5,118 nt of DNA from an uncultured Porphyromonas sp. (GCA_946222055.1 CAMIEW010000095.1:1-5118); one strand, 5' to 3'. Shown: positions 1 to 5,118, counted from the stretch's first letter. Numbers and translations: made by a program. Notes: a model not told the origin generated them from the letters alone.

Positions 1-578
1 CTCAGGCCGTAACAAGGCTGATCATTAAAGTGCAAGTGACGCCCACGAGCAGCGAGCCTTCGTACACCATCAAGCCAAATAGATCTTGGTTCTCCTACAA
101 GGGCAAGAATTACGACTGGAGAATATTTAAGAATCTGTACGAAGAAGCAGTCACCGCCTACATGTCAAAGGATCCTAAGCCCACAAAGGAACAAATGAAA
201 CTCCTGGAGATCGGGCTTGCTATAAATAAGGCACTCAAGCCAGAAGCTGCAGACCCACAGCTGGGGGATCCGCTACCAGAGACGCCAACAGAGGGCTACG
301 ACTCTGAGGATCTCAAGGTCTATGCTAAGGGGTTCGCCTTCTACAACATCCCGATCAGGCACTTCAGCGACGAAGTCGCCCCCTCCCTCGAGACCATCGG
401 GCGGTATGCCGTGGTGCGTAATACCGTGTACTTCATCACCATCCAGTCGATCACCCATATCGGTGCACCCACGTATGATAGCCTCGTCGAGGGAGTCAGC
501 TACACCGACACCAGTATCACAAGCTTCACCATCGAGCAGGATGATCGCACACTGATAGAGACAACGATAGAACTGTAA
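1..578 (+). CDS. FimA/Mfa1-type fimbrillin, C-terminal part (5' end outside window)
   Basis: Structural subunit of a Bacteroidota type V pilus, exported to the cell surface and polymerised by donor-strand exchange. The reading frame is open from the window edge (first full codon at 3) to a TAA at 576-578, giving 191 residues. A GTG at 30 could be called as a start, but the residues before it (TRLIIKV) look like the T-x-L-hydrophobic strand of fimbrillins, so I treat the gene as 5'-truncated by the window. Family hallmarks seen: FYNIPIRHF at about residues 113-121, matching the Tyr-x-x-Pro-Ile-Arg-His-Phe signature, and GRYAVVRNTVYFITIQSI at about 133-150, matching the conserved 'VVRN-x-x-Y' strand before a glycine-proline turn. 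The C-terminus ends ETTIEL, like the final beta strand of Mfa1-class subunits. No other fimbrial gene follows within the window, so it may be the last gene of its cluster or a solitary fimbrillin. Family assignment is from recognised motifs; which subunit (stalk or tip) cannot be told. Confidence 0.75.
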   Translation, partial: QAVTRLIIKVQVTPTSSEPSYTIKPNRSWFSYKGKNYDWRIFKNLYEEAVTAYMSKDPKPTKEQMKLLEIGLAINKALKPEAADPQLGDPLPETPTEGYDSEDLKVYAKGFAFYNIPIRHFSDEVAPSLETIGRYAVVRNTVYFITIQSITHIGAPTYDSLVEGVSYTDTSITSFTIEQDDRTLIETTIEL

Positions 579-820
579 GCAGATGGATCGCACTTGCGAG
601 TTACTGAGTGATACAGAGAACCATGCAGCTCACTGAGAAGTTCCGGAAACGAAGCGCTCCCACTGGATCAAAGCCCAATCGAAGTGCGCCTCTATGAGTC
701 ATCTCCTGCATCGCAAGACACCAGATAGAGGATGTAGAATGCATGTGTCAGGAGAAGCAGAGGTTACCCCCCATCATCCCGGCTGAACGACGATCACCTC
801 ACATATCCAGAAGCTTCAGC

Positions 821-837
821 GGTGCAAATATAGCACC
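821..837 (-). promoter_or_regulatory. Palindrome with Bacteroidota -7-like box on the minus strand
   Basis: GGTGC at 821-825 and GCACC at 833-837 form a perfect 5-bp inverted repeat around a 7-nt AT-rich centre. Read on the minus strand, 832-825 is TATATTTG, an exact match to the Bacteroidota -7 consensus TAnnTTTG. There is no TTTG-like -33 element at the usual spacing upstream on that strand, and no gene follows on the minus strand before the fimbrillin, so promoter function is only a possibility. The GCACC arm can alternatively pair with GGTG at 851-854, with CCC 838-840 against GGG 844-846 inside. Confidence 0.3.
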
Positions 838-852
838 CCCGTCGGGAGGAGG

Positions 853-882
853 TGTCTCTCCGTGTCTCTTCCTGTCTCTTAT
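853..882 (+). repeat. Three 10-bp tandem units sharing TGTCTCT
   Basis: TGTCTCT occurs at 853-859, 863-869 and 873-879, exactly 10 bp apart. The units are TGTCTCTCCG, TGTCTCTTCC and TGTCTCTTAT, so the first seven bases are constant and the last three vary. A 10-bp period is close to one helical turn, so the units would lie on one face of the DNA, as in an operator array; slippage duplication in an untranslated gap is the simpler explanation. The 10-bp unit is not a multiple of three, so copy changes would shift any frame crossing it. Confidence 0.6.
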
Positions 883-1043
883 TGACCAAAAATGCGTCTT
901 CTGCTGTCTTTGCGACCTTGTATCTTGATGTCACGGTTAAGTGGAGTAATCCATCGGGCGCTCCGTTCCCTGCGGGATCAGTAGGTAGGAGCAACAAGAG
1001 GCCGACGGATCAGCGGGATTGCAACTGACATGAGTGACCATTT

Positions 1044-1056
1044 CTTAGCTGCTAAG
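1044..1056. repeat. 13-bp palindrome, possible operator half-sites
   Basis: CTTAGC and GCTAAG flank a single central T, giving a perfect 6-bp inverted repeat about 120 bp upstream of the dipeptidase start. The loop is too short for an RNA hairpin unless the inner pairs open, so if it matters it is more likely a DNA-binding site. A 6-bp match of this kind can arise by chance in a 600-bp gap. Confidence 0.25.
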
Positions 1057-1131
1057 CTCAAGTCGTCGTCCCCAGATCTGTATGCCGATGTGACGCTAAT
1101 TCGGAGGAAAATGACTATATTGCGGTATCAA

Positions 1132-1153
1132 GTTCAATCATTTGTTCAATCAT
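1132..1153 (+). repeat. 10-bp direct repeat just upstream of the dipeptidase start
   Basis: GTTCAATCAT is present at 1132-1141 and again at 1144-1153, with a 2-bp spacer (TT), a 12-bp period. The second copy ends 21 bp before the ATG at 1175, so the repeat lies in the 5' untranslated region or at the core promoter. It could be a small tandem duplication or a pair of regulator sites. The sequence alone does not decide. Confidence 0.65.
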
Positions 1154-1174
1154 AAGGATTACTCAAAGCAACCT

Positions 1175-2842
1175 ATGAAAAAACTATTGCAGTGGGGTAT
1201 GACTCTGAGTGCAGTGCTCGCTTCAGCGCTCCTGCTTCCTCAGAGCTCCCAAGCATGTACCAACCTCATCGTCGGCAAGAATGCCTCTGTCGACGGGAGC
1301 GTCATCGTCAGCTATGCAGCCGACAGCCACACCCTCTACGGCGAGCTCTACCACTGGGCAGCCCGTGACTGGGAGCCGGGGCACATGATGGATGTCTACG
1401 TGTGGGACACGGGCGAGTACAAGGGGCAGATCCCTCAGGTCGCTCACACCTACAATGTGGTGGGTAATATGAATGAGCACCAGGTCTGCATCACCGAGAC
1501 CACCTGGGGCGGACTGGAGCAGCTCGAGGGGACCGAGGGTCTCATCGACTACGGTAGCCTGATATACATTGCCCTCCAGCGCTCCAAGAGTGCCCGCGAG
1601 GCAATCGACGTCATGACCGGTCTTGTCCGTGACCACGGATACTGCAGCACAGGTGAGACCTTCACTATTGCTGACAAGAATGAGGTATGGCTCATGGAGC
1701 TGATCGGCAAGGGTAAGGGCGAGAAGGGCGCCGTCTGGGTAGCTACCCGCATCCCCGACAACGCCATCACCGCACATGCCAATCAGGCCCGCATCCAGAA
1801 GATCGACTTTAAGGACAAGGAGAACTGGCTCTACTCTAAGGACGTCATCTCCTTTGCCCGCCAGAAGGGTCTCTATAAGGGTAAGGATACAGACTTCTCC
1901 TTCCAGAAGGTCTACAATCCCTACACCTTCAGTGGACTCCGTGGATGTGAGGCGAGAGTATGGTCGTACTTCAATCGCTTCCACAAGGGCATGGATCAGT
2001 ACACTGACCTCGTGATGGGCTATAAGGCTGATGCTGAGCCGATGCCTCTCTACGTCGTACCTGATCGCAAGCTCTCTGTCGCTGACGTACAGAATATGAT
2101 GCGCGATCACTACGAGGGTACCCCCATGGATATGACAAAGGATGCAGGTGCGACCTATGGCGTCCCTTACCGCTGGAGACCGATGAACTTCACGGTCGAC
2201 GGCAAGGAGTATCTCAATGAGCGCGCCATCGCCACCCAGCAGACCGGCTTCGTCCTCGTGGCTCAGCTCCGCAGTAGTAAGCCCGACCTCGTCGGACCGG
2301 TACTCTGGTTTGGCTGCGATGATGCCAATACGACCGTCTTCTCACCGATGTACGGCTGCATCACAGAGTCTCCCCTCGCCTTCCGTGTCGGTAATGGCAG
2401 CATGACCGAGTTCTCCTGGACCAGTGCCTTCTGGATCAATAACTGGGTCGCCAACATGTGCTACAACAAGTACGACTACATGATCCGAGACATCCGCCCC
2501 GTACAGCAGGAGCTGGAGAAGGGATTCTTCGACAACCAGGCAGCCGTGGAGGCACGCGCTCTTGAGATCGAGAAGAGCGAGGGTCGTGAGGCCGCTGTCG
2601 CCTACCTGACGCAGTACTCAGCCAAGTGCGCCAATGGTGCCACAGATCGCTATCGCGAGCTGGCTCAGTACCTCATCGTCAAGTACATCGATGGTAATGT
2701 CAAGAAGGAGAAGAATGGTCACTTCGCGACCGAGAACGGTATGATCGTCTTCCCCGACCAGCCCGGCTACAGCCAGAGCTACTACAAGTCTATCGCAGAG
2801 GACAATCCCAAGCAACTGATCGTCCCCGAGGGCTGCAAGTAA
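1175..2842 (+). CDS. Secreted C69-family dipeptidase (PepD-like)
   Basis: Cysteine peptidase of MEROPS family C69 (Ntn-hydrolase fold) that splits dipeptides; here exported, probably to the periplasm or outside, where it would complete breakdown of peptides taken as nutrients. I chose ATG 1175 (555 residues) over an in-frame TTG at 1142, because the protein then opens with a textbook signal peptide: MKK, a hydrophobic stretch (about residues 9-21), and SQA just before Cys28. Cleavage after Ala27 would leave Cys28 as the mature N-terminus, exactly where C69 enzymes carry their nucleophile (CTNLIVGKNASVDGS). The SQAC context lacks the Leu expected at -3 of a lipobox, so I do not read it as a lipoprotein. 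The following SYAADSHTLYGELYHW stretch fits secreted Bacteroidota members. The mature form, about 528 residues, is longer than the roughly 470-residue lactobacillar PepD. No Shine-Dalgarno lies at normal spacing. It is monocistronic, ending in a terminator 22 bp after its stop. Confidence 0.9.
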   Translation: MKKLLQWGMTLSAVLASALLLPQSSQACTNLIVGKNASVDGSVIVSYAADSHTLYGELYHWAARDWEPGHMMDVYVWDTGEYKGQIPQVAHTYNVVGNMNEHQVCITETTWGGLEQLEGTEGLIDYGSLIYIALQRSKSAREAIDVMTGLVRDHGYCSTGETFTIADKNEVWLMELIGKGKGEKGAVWVATRIPDNAITAHANQARIQKIDFKDKENWLYSKDVISFARQKGLYKGKDTDFSFQKVYNPYTFSGLRGCEARVWSYFNRFHKGMDQYTDLVMGYKADAEPMPLYVVPDRKLSVADVQNMMRDHYEGTPMDMTKDAGATYGVPYRWRPMNFTVDGKEYLNERAIATQQTGFVLVAQLRSSKPDLVGPVLWFGCDDANTTVFSPMYGCITESPLAFRVGNGSMTEFSWTSAFWINNWVANMCYNKYDYMIRDIRPVQQELEKGFFDNQAAVEARALEIEKSEGREAAVAYLTQYSAKCANGATDRYRELAQYLIVKYIDGNVKKEKNGHFATENGMIVFPDQPGYSQSYYKSIAEDNPKQLIVPEGCK

Positions 2843-2863
2843 GCACCCGAGCATCACACTGAG

Positions 2864-2904
2864 TAGGGAGCGGTACCACTGATGGTACCGCTTCCTATTC
2901 TTTT
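2864..2904 (+). terminator. Intrinsic terminator of the dipeptidase gene
   Basis: Arms 2864-2877 and 2884-2897 pair over 14 bp with one G-U pair (G2868 with T2893) and a 6-nt loop (ACTGAT). A T-rich run TTCTTTTA follows directly on the plus strand. It starts 22 bp after the dipeptidase TAA, which is the expected place. Read on the minus strand the same stem is followed by CTCAGTGTG, with no U tract, so it is plus-strand directed. Confidence 0.85.
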
Positions 2905-2929
2905 ACTATCATGTAAGGCGTACCTACTA

Positions 2930-2970
2930 CAATGGGGGCTGTATCGCACACCGCGATACAGCCCCCATTG
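2930..2970 (-). terminator. Perfect 18-bp hairpin at the end of the tsf operon
   Basis: Arms 2930-2947 and 2953-2970 pair without a mismatch around a 5-nt loop, including five consecutive G-C pairs. The hairpin begins 21 nt beyond the tsf stop on the minus strand, so it most likely ends or protects the rpsI-rpsB-tsf transcript. The minus-strand sequence after it (TAGTAGGTACG) has no U tract, so classical intrinsic termination is not assured. Rho-dependent termination with the hairpin as a 3' stabiliser is an alternative. It may also stop plus-strand readthrough from the dipeptidase. Confidence 0.6.
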
Positions 2971-2991
2971 GTGATTTATCGAGAGGGACGA

Positions 2992-3816
2992 TTAGTCCTT
3001 ATTCAGATTGACACGCTTGAAAGCAACTACAGTGAGCTCCTTATTCTCAGACTTCAGGATCTGCTCTACAGTCTTCTTGCTGTCGAGGATAGACTCCTGC
3101 ATGAGGAGACAATTCTCCTTGTAGTACTTATTGAGAGATCCCTCGGCGATGCGATCGAGGAGGTTCTCTGGCTTGCCCTGCTCACGAGCCTTGTCGCGAG
3201 CGATCTCGAGCTCACGCTCCTTGATCTCCTCGGTCACGCCCTCGGGCATGATAGCGACAGGATTCATCGACGCGATCTGCATGCAGATCTCATTGGCCAT
3301 CTTCTCAGAGGGCTCGATATTGAATCCAGCGATCGCAGCGAGCATGTTACCGGGGTGGATATAGCCATAGGTATGAGGTGCCTCGATGTACTCGTAGTGA
3401 CCGAGCTCTACCTTCTCACCCGTGACACCGGACTGCTGAGTCACCTCAGCCTCTACCGTGTGACCATTATCCATCGTGAGAGAGAGGAGCTCATCGAGAG
3501 ACTTCGGCTTATTCTTCATGGCGACATCGAGGATGCCCTCAGTCACGCCTCGGAATCCGTCAGTAGCAGAGACGAAGTCGGTCTCGCACTTCAGAGCGAC
3601 GATAGCAGCGAAGCCATCCTCGTACTTAGCAAGCACGCAGCCCTGCTCAGCGGTACGCTCAGAGCGCTTGGCGGCGATAGCCTGACCACGCTTGCGGAGG
3701 ATCTCGACAGCCTTGTCGTGATCTCCCTCAGCCTCCTGGAGAGCCTTCTTAATGTCAGCAAGGCCTGCATTGGTAAGATCGCGCAGTGCCTTGATATCCT
3801 TCATCGATACATCCAT
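2992..3816 (-). CDS. tsf: Translation elongation factor Ts (EF-Ts)
   Basis: Guanine-nucleotide exchange factor that releases GDP from EF-Tu in the cytoplasm so that it can bind GTP and aminoacyl-tRNA again. 274 residues, close to the 283 of E. coli. The N-terminal UBA-like domain (about residues 4-45) reads LRDLTNAGLADIKKALQEA, matching the usual LR-x-x-T-GAG-x-x-D-x-K-KAL pattern. ALKCETDFVS at about 74-83 is the conserved core motif that contacts the EF-Tu G domain. YIHPGNMLAAI at about 152-162 and LLMQESILDSKKTVEQIL at about 237-254 are also family hallmarks. Start: ATG at 3816-3814; a second in-frame ATG four codons later (MKDIKALRDL) is possible. The region before the start is A/C-rich with no Shine-Dalgarno sequence, normal in Bacteroidota. 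It lies 172 bp downstream of rpsB behind an attenuator-like terminator, so its expression may be set by readthrough. Confidence 0.97.
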   Translation of the reverse strand: MDVSMKDIKALRDLTNAGLADIKKALQEAEGDHDKAVEILRKRGQAIAAKRSERTAEQGCVLAKYEDGFAAIVALKCETDFVSATDGFRGVTEGILDVAMKNKPKSLDELLSLTMDNGHTVEAEVTQQSGVTGEKVELGHYEYIEAPHTYGYIHPGNMLAAIAGFNIEPSEKMANEICMQIASMNPVAIMPEGVTEEIKERELEIARDKAREQGKPENLLDRIAEGSLNKYYKENCLLMQESILDSKKTVEQILKSENKELTVVAFKRVNLNKD

Positions 3817-3858
3817 AGTAGTGTATGTAGTTTAGTTGTTATGATTATTAGCTGGTAT

Positions 3859-3915
3859 AAAAAAGTAAGGTCCTCTTGCGTCCCCTCTTATTACGATGGA
3901 AGCAAGAGGGCCTTA
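3859..3915 (-). terminator. Intrinsic terminator/attenuator between rpsB and tsf
   Basis: On the minus strand, 3915-3902 pairs with 3879-3866 over 14 positions with a single C-A mismatch. After one C comes a run of six U (3864-3859). The 22-nt loop contains AAGAGGG (3889-3883), which can pair instead with CCCTCTT (3910-3904) in the 5' arm. This 7-bp hairpin would form first during transcription and compete with the terminator. Placed in the middle of an operon, the element would reduce tsf relative to rpsB or switch between the two states. I found no convincing promoter for tsf after it, which suggests that readthrough feeds tsf. Confidence 0.75.
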
Positions 3916-3926
3916 GTGTCATAATG

Positions 3927-3949
3927 ACCGATAGACCGAAGTCATCGGT
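3927..3949 (-). promoter_or_regulatory. UUCG-capped hairpin in the rpsB 3' untranslated region
   Basis: On the minus strand ACCGAT (3949-3944) plus GAC (3943-3941), the loop TTCG (3940-3937), then GTC (3936-3934), a single bulged T (3933) and ATCGGT (3932-3927) form a 9-bp stem. The C(UUCG)G tetraloop is exceptionally stable. It sits 39 nt past the rpsB stop and just before the terminator/attenuator, without its own U tract, so I read it as a processing or stability structure of the rpsB message rather than a terminator. Confidence 0.6.
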
Positions 3950-3988
3950 GGGCGTACCCTCACGAGGAATGGGTAATAAGCGATTGCC

Positions 3989-4864
3989 TTACTCCTCAGT
4001 AGAAGTCTCGGTCTCGTTATCAGCCTCACTCTCCTCAGCGGAAGAGTCAGCCTCCTTCTCATCACTCTCCTCCATAGCACGACGGACACCGGAGAAGCGA
4101 CGGCGACGACGGCCACGACCCTCTCCGCTCTCGTCCTCGGAGTCTCCCTCCTTGCCGGAGTTGTCGGTATTCTGGATCTTGCGCTCCTGAGAGCCCTCCT
4201 TGATAGCCTCGCAAGCGGCGGCCACGATCAGCTCGATGCCATCGTGGGAGTCGTCGTTGGCGGGGATCAGGAAGTCGATGTCGCGCGGGTTAGCGTTAGT
4301 ATCAGCGATGGCAAAGACGGGGATACCGAGCAGGTGAGCCTCCTTGACAGCGATGTGCTCACGCACGGAGTCAATGACGAAGATGGCGCTCGGGAGAGTC
4401 TTCATGGAAGCGATGGAGCCAAAGTTCTTCTCCAGCTTCTCACGCTGACGGTCGATCTGCAGCTTCTCACGCTTGGAGAGGTTGTCGAAGACACCCTCGC
4501 CCTTCATCCTGTCGATGCGGTCCATCTTGGAGACTGTCTTACGGATGGTGGGGAAGTTGGTCAGCATACCACCCAGCCAACGCTCGGTGACGAAGGGGAT
4601 ACCTGCCTCTCCGCAAAGCCTCGCTACCGACTCCTGAGCCGATCTCTTGGTAGCGACAAAGAGGACAGTCTTACCCTCCTGGGCAAACTTCTTAAGCGCC
4701 TCGCATGCCTCATCGATCTTAGCTACGGTCTTGTGCAGATCGATGATATGGATGCCATTCTGCTCCATGAAGATGTATGGAGCCATTGCAGGATTCCACT
4801 TACGGGTAAGGTGACCGAAGTGTGCGCCTGCATCGAGCAATTGGTCAAATGTTATTTGTGACAT
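3989..4864 (-). CDS. rpsB: 30S ribosomal protein uS2 with a long charged C-terminal tail
   Basis: Small-subunit ribosomal protein at the head-body junction, joining late in assembly and helping to recruit bS1 where that protein is present. 291 residues against about 241 in E. coli. Core hallmarks: LLDAGAHFGHLTRKWNPAM near residues 9-27, IHIIDLHKT at 38-46, VLFVATKRSAQ at 67-77, RWLGGMLTNF at 95-104 and IPVFAIADTNANP at 181-193. The conserved fold ends near residue 224. The remainder is low-complexity: an arginine cluster (GRGRRRRRF, 249-257) and then an acidic Glu/Ser/Asp tail (264-291). The ATG at 4864-4862 is preceded by an A-rich stretch and no Shine-Dalgarno at proper spacing. It lies between rpsI (120 bp upstream) and tsf, the usual Bacteroidota order, with a structured leader in front that could serve autoregulation. 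Confidence 0.97.
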   Translation of the reverse strand: MSQITFDQLLDAGAHFGHLTRKWNPAMAPYIFMEQNGIHIIDLHKTVAKIDEACEALKKFAQEGKTVLFVATKRSAQESVARLCGEAGIPFVTERWLGGMLTNFPTIRKTVSKMDRIDRMKGEGVFDNLSKREKLQIDRQREKLEKNFGSIASMKTLPSAIFVIDSVREHIAVKEAHLLGIPVFAIADTNANPRDIDFLIPANDDSHDGIELIVAAACEAIKEGSQERKIQNTDNSGKEGDSEDESGEGRGRRRRRFSGVRRAMEESDEKEADSSAEESEADNETETSTEE

Positions 4865-4891
4865 ATATCGTTTACTTTCTTCTTGATTATC

Positions 4892-4940
4892 TTAAGAGAT
4901 CAGCCTGCGCAGTAGGGGGCGACAGAGCCCCATCTCACAA
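4892..4940 (-). promoter_or_regulatory. Structured rpsI-rpsB spacer, candidate S2 leader
   Basis: On the minus strand an outer helix pairs TTGTGAGAT (4940-4932) with ATCTCTTAA (4900-4892), with one U-U mismatch and one G-U pair. Stacked directly on its 5' arm is a perfect 5-bp helix GGGGC (4931-4927)/GCCCC (4920-4916) with loop TCTGTC. A 15-nt bulge (4915-4901) separates the two helices on the 3' side. Loop bases CUGU could also pair with GCAG in that bulge (a 4-bp pseudoknot, speculative). The element ends 27 nt before the rpsB start codon. S2 is known to repress its own operon through the rpsB leader in enterobacteria; applying this here is inference. Confidence 0.45.
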
Positions 4941-4984
4941 GCTTGGATGCTAAACGTAGTCTTACAGCGAACTGCTCGATTAGG

Positions 4985-5118
4985 TTAACGCTTAGAGAAC
5001 TGGAACTTACGACGAGCTCCGGGCTGACCGGGCTTCTTACGCTCTACGACACGGTCGTCGCGAGTCATGAAGCCGGCTGCACGCAGCGCAGCCTTGTCGT
5101 CAGGATTAACCTTGACGA
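4985..5118 (-). CDS. rpsI: 30S ribosomal protein uS9, C-terminal 43 residues
   Basis: Small-subunit protein whose C-terminal tail reaches the P-site tRNA. Only the last 43 codons plus two bases lie in the window; the start is beyond position 5118. The translated end includes [20 protein letters not shown] and finishes KFQFSKR before TAA at 4987-4985. The VERKK-x-G-x-x-x-ARR-x-FQFSKR pattern with a terminal Ser-Lys-Arg is diagnostic for uS9. In this phylum rplM normally lies upstream, so the operon promoter is probably outside the window. Confidence 0.95.
   Translation of the reverse strand, partial: VKVNPDDKAALRAAGFMTRDDRVVERKKPGQPGARRKFQFSKR

Larger units (their letters stand above)
579..1174. 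other. 596-bp intergenic gap without a supported gene
   Basis: Reading both strands I find only short frames with poor starts: 61 codons from ATG at 743 (+), 67 codons from TTG at 997 (-), and 24 codons from ATG at 623 (+). None resembles a known family to me. No clear intrinsic terminator follows the fimbrillin stop. The gap carries an AT-centred palindrome (821-837), a competing C/G-rich stem (834-854), three 10-bp tandem units (853-882), a 13-bp palindrome (1044-1056) and a 10-bp direct repeat (1132-1153). The promoter of the downstream dipeptidase must lie here or further upstream. The best -7-like match on the plus strand is TATATTG at 1116-1122, one T short of TAnnTTTG and without a convincing TTTG at the -33 position, so I do not call it. 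Confidence 0.7.

Noticed and set aside
623..697. 24-codon frame after the fimbrillin
   Set aside because: Too short, no initiation context, and its basic Ser/Pro composition matches random translation of this gap.
743..928. 61-codon plus-strand frame with an ATG start
   Set aside because: Low-complexity Pro/Ser/Cys composition, crosses the repeats, no homolog I can name.
794..997. 67-codon minus-strand frame in the gap (TTG start)
   Set aside because: Weak start, no family resemblance, and it crosses the tandem units and the palindrome, whose structure explains the sequence at least as well. It would deserve reconsideration if conserved copies are found.
1116..1122. TATATTG as a dipeptidase promoter
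   Set aside because: One base short of the TAnnTTTG box and no TTTG at the -33 spacing, so it cannot be told from chance.
1142..1174. TTG start extending the dipeptidase by 11 residues
   Set aside because: The extension lies in the direct-repeat leader and would put an unusual charged segment before an otherwise standard MKK signal peptide; the ATG at 1175 is the better start.
1223..2110. 295-codon open frame on the minus strand
   Set aside because: Antisense to the C69 dipeptidase. High-GC codon bias keeps the opposite frame open; no recognisable motifs.
2932..3924. 330-codon open frame on the plus strand
   Set aside because: It lies antisense to tsf, whose protein is clearly recognisable. 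Its product is a Leu/Ser/Glu-rich string typical of a mirrored reading frame, and it runs through both hairpins.
4244..4861. 205-codon open frame on the plus strand
   Set aside because: Antisense shadow of rpsB, with no domain features; the S2 frame accounts for the sequence.
1..5118. CRISPR array, tRNA, rRNA, defence system or intact insertion sequence
   Set aside because: No regularly spaced long repeats, cloverleaf, rRNA signature, transposase or defence-protein motif is visible on either strand.

Overview
The window comes from a Bacteroidota chromosome and most resembles Porphyromonas. The reasons are a type V (FimA/Mfa1-class) fimbrillin end, a secreted C69 dipeptidase with a cleavable signal peptide, the gene order rpsI-rpsB-tsf on one strand, and A/C-rich start regions without a Shine-Dalgarno sequence. 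The genus is an inference from gene content and protein style; no search was run.

Layout. Positions 1-578 (+) hold the 3' end of a fimbrillin gene that begins upstream of the window. Positions 579-1174 hold no gene I can support, but contain small repeats: a palindrome carrying a Bacteroidota -7-like box on the minus strand, three 10-bp tandem units, and a 10-bp direct repeat just before the next gene. Positions 1175-2842 (+) encode a secreted C69-family dipeptidase. It is followed by a strong intrinsic terminator at 2864-2904. A second, perfect 18-bp hairpin at 2930-2970 marks the convergent end of the minus-strand operon.

The right half is a ribosomal/translation operon on the minus strand, read from right to left: the C-terminus of rpsI (uS9, cut by the window edge), rpsB (uS2) and tsf (EF-Ts). 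The two intergenic gaps here are long (120 and 172 bp) and structured. Upstream of rpsB lies a two-helix element that could be an S2 autoregulatory leader. Between rpsB and tsf lies a stable UUCG hairpin, then a 14-bp intrinsic terminator whose 5' arm can also pair with its own loop, which is an attenuator-like arrangement.

How the genes work together: uS9 and uS2 are small-subunit proteins and EF-Ts recycles EF-Tu, so the operon supplies translation. The fimbrillin and the dipeptidase are cell-envelope or exported proteins (adhesion; peptide use by an amino-acid fermenter) and have no visible functional link to the operon. All protein-coding content looks like known families. The features most worth a second look are the RNA structures in the operon and the repeat-bearing gap.
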